Source: Facklamia lactis (GTDB lineage Bacteria; Bacillota; Bacilli; Lactobacillales; Aerococcaceae). From it: a stretch of 64,000 nucleotides of DNA. The notes beneath the pieces were generated by a model that saw nothing but the letters and a program-made list of their open reading frames with translations, was not told the origin of the DNA and searched no databases. Below are positions 61,750 through 64,000 of this stretch, piece after piece; within the stretch, counting starts at the first letter, position 1, and each line of letters begins with the position of its first letter. The stretch is from the NCBI RefSeq assembly GCF_015863205.1, contig NZ_JACBXQ010000005.1, forward strand, positions 1-64,000. Reading direction: 5' to 3'. The translations under genes were made by a program, and so were the position numbers.

Positions 61750-63090
61750 ATGTCAAAACATGAAGGGAAATTGCAACAAAACATTACCCTGATCGAAGCG
61801 ATCGCTTTTAGTGTCGGTCAAATTATTGGAACGGGAATCTTTCTCAAGCCTACCGCTATCTTTCAAGCCACACATAGTACAGGAATTTCACTTTTAGTCT
61901 GGCTAGCAGCTGGGGTGATCACCCTCTGCACGGCCTTAACGATTGCTGAAGTTGCTTCCTATAAACCCATGATCGGTGGAATCACCTCTTATGTCAATGA
62001 ATATAATGGTAAAACTTTAGGTTTTATGTCTGGCTGGTTCTTTTCCATCCTCAATAATCCTGGCACCTTAGCTGCTAACACCATTGCAACGGCGACTTTT
62101 ATCTCTGCTGTCTTACCCATGAATAATGTCCAAATTAAATTATGTGCCTTTATCATCTTATGGGGCTTATCCCTCTCTCAAATGTTCTCCGTAAAAGGAA
62201 CCATGCGCTTCCAACTTTTAGGAGCAGTGATCCAAGCAGCCCCTATTGCGATTGTAGTCATTCTGGGACTATTGAACGGAGCAAATGCCAACAACATTAA
62301 TCTCTCCTTAATTGGAGATCCGAATTCACCCGGAGCTTCATTAGGGATCGCCTTACTAGGCGCTATGTGGGTCTATGATGGCTGGCAAGCAACGGCCAAT
62401 TTAGGAGAAGAAATGGTCAATCCGAAACGCGACTTCCCTAAAGCCATCTTTTATTCGATCTCTTTTCTCATTATCTTATTCCTAGCCTTCAATTATGTCG
62501 GTTTCAAATTAATTCCAGCTGAAGAACTCTTAAATTCTCAGAATATTGGAGCCAACATCTCCGAAAAACTCTTTGGTCAGCACGGCGTGTTACTCATGAC
62601 GATTTTAATGGTAATCTGTAGTACCTTTACCATGAACGCAGAAATTGTTCAAGCAACCCGTGATGTGCTCTACCAAGCTAGGCAGAATAACTTAATCGGC
62701 GCCAAATGGATTCGTCATATCCATCCCAAAACAGACACCCCCATCAATGCCATTATCTTCCAAGGAATTTTGTCAACCATTGTCATGTTAACAGGAACTT
62801 TTGAAAGTATTTCGCTCTTAATTATTTTCTTTATTTGGATCTTTATTCTCTTTGTCTTATGGGACGTCTTTAAATTACGTAAACAAAAAGAGATTCAAAG
62901 ATCATTCTCAACACCGCTCTTCCCCATCACACCCATTATAGGAATTCTAGGTGGACTCTTTATGTTATTAAGTGCTGTTTCATCTAACCCGATGAACTTT
63001 GTTGTGGGACTGATTGTTATTTTAATGGGCTTCCCTATCTATTACTATTGCCACAATGTCCTTTATAAAGGGGAGAAACCTGTAGAATAG
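61750..63090 (+). CDS. APC-superfamily amino-acid permease (LAT/SteT-like)
   Basis: A 446-residue, ~12-helix transporter: AFSVGQIIGTGIFLKPTAIF (first helix with the GxGIF substrate loop), TLCTALTIAEVASYKPMIGGITSYVNEYNG, GAMWVYDGWQATANLGEEMVNPKRDFPKAI. The layout suits amino-acid exchangers such as SteT. ATG 61750 has AAAGGAG nine bases before it; the TTG two codons earlier is less likely. It is divergent from, and probably controlled by, the YcbA/YcbB-type pair. Specificity is unknown. Confidence 0.88.
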   Translation: MSKHEGKLQQNITLIEAIAFSVGQIIGTGIFLKPTAIFQATHSTGISLLVWLAAGVITLCTALTIAEVASYKPMIGGITSYVNEYNGKTLGFMSGWFFSILNNPGTLAANTIATATFISAVLPMNNVQIKLCAFIILWGLSLSQMFSVKGTMRFQLLGAVIQAAPIAIVVILGLLNGANANNINLSLIGDPNSPGASLGIALLGAMWVYDGWQATANLGEEMVNPKRDFPKAIFYSISFLIILFLAFNYVGFKLIPAEELLNSQNIGANISEKLFGQHGVLLMTILMVICSTFTMNAEIVQATRDVLYQARQNNLIGAKWIRHIHPKTDTPINAIIFQGILSTIVMLTGTFESISLLIIFFIWIFILFVLWDVFKLRKQKEIQRSFSTPLFPITPIIGILGGLFMLLSAVSSNPMNFVVGLIVILMGFPIYYYCHNVLYKGEKPVE

Positions 63091-63106
63091 TAACTGACAC
63101 TATCCT

Positions 63107-63143
63107 CTCATCGCTTGGACTAACGCCAAGCGGTGAGCTTTTT
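63107..63143 (+). terminator. terminator of the permease gene
   Basis: 12-bp stem CTCATCGCTTGG (63107-63118) / CCAAGCGGTGAG (63126-63137, one G-T), then CTTTTT. The T tract reaches the stop codon of the peptide gene on the other strand. Confidence 0.8.
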
Positions 63144-63318
63144 AATAGTGAAAAGTTAGAAGCTCTGCCTCTTTCCTTTCATTAATATAAACCTCTAACT
63201 TTTCATTCAGACTTTCACCAGTAAAATTAACCCTTTCCTCCGCTTGTACGAATTTCACGCCACTCAACAAAACTGCCATAACCATCAAGAATTGTACGAA
63301 TGACTTCACGCATTTCAT
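63142..63318 (-). CDS. small secreted peptide precursor
   Basis: A 58-residue product with a clear signal peptide (KCVKSFVQFLMVMAVLLSGVKF, cleavage after VQA) leaving a ~32-residue charged peptide that begins EERVNFTG and ends TFHY. GAAAGGAG precedes ATG 63318. No leader double-Gly, Cys pair or bacteriocin YGNGV motif is present. It is divergent from a CPBP-family membrane protease gene 168 bases away, a family found with bacteriocin and peptide-pheromone loci. A signalling, processing or antimicrobial role is possible but unproved. Confidence 0.6.
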   Translation of the reverse strand: MKCVKSFVQFLMVMAVLLSGVKFVQAEERVNFTGESLNEKLEVYINERKEAELLTFHY

Positions 63319-63404
63319 TATACTATCTCCTTTCGATTCTTTGCTAACTTCAGTATAGGGGACCATTGTTAACTGAAGATTAATGACCCTCATTTCCTTC
63401 TTCT

Positions 63405-63418
63405 TTAGTAATTGAAGC
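63405..63418. promoter_or_regulatory. cre-like site between the peptide and protease genes
   Basis: TTGAAGCGCTAACT in the shared promoter zone matches the catabolite-responsive consensus at all but two fixed positions. Weak evidence for CcpA control of either gene. Confidence 0.35.
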
Positions 63419-63486
63419 GCTAACTTTTGCGCATCCTAAAAGCAACGACTATACTAAACTTAAATCAATTTTTAGTGGAGGTCATT

Positions 63487-64000
63487 ATGAACAAGTACAC
63501 TCACAATGCGTCAGACCCTTATGCCAGTGTCAGCACTCCTGTACTCAAGATTCCCTATTTTATTTGTGTTATCTTAGGCGTTCTCATAATGTTTCTGAAT
63601 TATGCTCCTTTAATCATTTTAAATTTTGTCCCCTTTCTGAAACCAATCGCCAAGTCGCATGTGTTTGTTGAAGTGTTAATTGGCATGGTTACCTTTGCCT
63701 TGGTGCTCGTCACTTGCCTCTTCCTAACCAAAATCGCTAGCAAGCACTCACTTAATGCCAGTCTTGAAGAGATTGGTTGGACTTTCTCTAAGTATTCGAT
63801 CCGTAATTTCTGCCTGGGTTGGTTACTCGTTAGCCTCGCCATGATTCTGGCGCAGGTATTCGCCAAAACTTTCCACTTCGACCACCGATTAATGGAAGCT
63901 GCAGACACTTCAAATCCTACTATCGTTGCGATCACGCTGATTTCAGCCTTCGGAAAAGGGGTGCTGATGCAGGGAATGCCTGAAGAAATCATCTGGCGAG
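63487..64000 (+). CDS. CPBP-family intramembrane metalloprotease, cut by the window end
   Basis: From ATG 63487 (TGGAGG upstream) the frame is open to the last base, 171 codons so far. Four hydrophobic segments are visible (ILGVLIMFLNYAPLIILNF, VEVLIGMVTFALVLVTCLF, NFCLGWLLVSLAMILAQ, PTIVAITLISAF). They are followed by MPEEIIWRG, the EExxxR motif that holds the catalytic glutamates of CPBP (Abi/CAAX-like) proteases. The His motifs must lie beyond the window. A TATACT -10 stands ~35 bases upstream of the start. It may process or confer protection against a peptide such as its divergent neighbour (inference). Confidence 0.8.
   Translation, partial: MNKYTHNASDPYASVSTPVLKIPYFICVILGVLIMFLNYAPLIILNFVPFLKPIAKSHVFVEVLIGMVTFALVLVTCLFLTKIASKHSLNASLEEIGWTFSKYSIRNFCLGWLLVSLAMILAQVFAKTFHFDHRLMEAADTSNPTIVAITLISAFGKGVLMQGMPEEIIWR

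Noticed and set aside
63600-63992. Minus-strand 130-codon open frame at the window end
   Set aside because: It is antisense to the truncated CPBP protease gene, which has a start, ribosome binding site and family motif.

Overview
The window looks like chromosome of a low-GC Gram-positive coccus of the order Lactobacillales, most plausibly Aerococcaceae or a close relative. The support is strong AAGGAGG-type ribosome binding sites, an LPxTG wall-anchored protein, several PTS operons with BglG- and RpiR-type regulators, Xaa-His and C69 dipeptidases, a YcbA/YcbB-type two-component pair and many hairpin terminators. The genus cannot be fixed by eye. No rRNA, tRNA, CRISPR array, integrase or capsid gene was seen.

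Layout. 1-302 is the tail of an IS3-family transposase. 613-1101 is a prolyl-tRNA editing-domain protein; a diverged second copy lies at 45225-45731. 1498-5619 is a compact plus-strand cassette, visibly richer in G+C than its neighbours. It holds an Xre-like regulator, a DnaD-like replisome organizer, a sigma-70-like factor, DUF1659 and DUF2922 small proteins, a membrane/coiled-coil protein, an r1t-type holin and a two-domain endolysin broken by a 1-nt shift in a G5 run. It resembles the control and lysis ends of a PBSX-like element with no virion genes between them. 5676-8539 holds an AbgT transporter (cre box upstream), a 31-residue microprotein behind tandem TTAGG-N4-CCTAA operators, and a secreted protein. 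8758-13192 is a PTS IIB/IIC, transaldolase and BglG-regulator operon. 13425-16304 is feoA-feoB-feoC-like iron uptake, divergent from a Cys-rich AraC regulator. 17685-19867 is an amino-acid ABC importer.

20472-25179 is an A+T-rich fructose/tagatose-type PTS operon with its RpiR regulator. 25301-29431 is a PucR, DUF917 and CodB-like permease set. 29655-34894 is a five-gene, fully overlapping operon (glycosyltransferase, SDR, metallo-beta-lactamase fold, adenylate-forming enzyme, KAS III-like) that looks like a small uncharacterised biosynthetic cluster. 35108-39816 has a C69 dipeptidase, an LPxTG-anchored PHP-like hydrolase and a small membrane protein. 39927-43513 is a malX/malY-type PTS module with an RpiR regulator. 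43627-50670 has an Xaa-His dipeptidase, the second editing-domain protein, a secreted protein, two GNAT acetyltransferases and the KtrAB potassium system. 50831-55680 is manA-manR-manP. 55990-63090 has an aquaporin, a MATE pump, an aldo/keto reductase and a two-component system divergent from an amino-acid permease. The window ends in a 58-residue secreted peptide gene divergent from a truncated CPBP-family protease gene.

The genes describe a fermentative, host- or food-associated lifestyle: sugar import through four PTS systems, peptide hydrolysis, amino-acid import, and iron and potassium homeostasis. Two parts stand out as possible undescribed systems: the sigma/DUF1659/DUF2922/holin/lysin cassette and the KAS III/adenylation/SDR/MBL/glycosyltransferase cluster. 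The DtxR-box microprotein is a third, smaller candidate.
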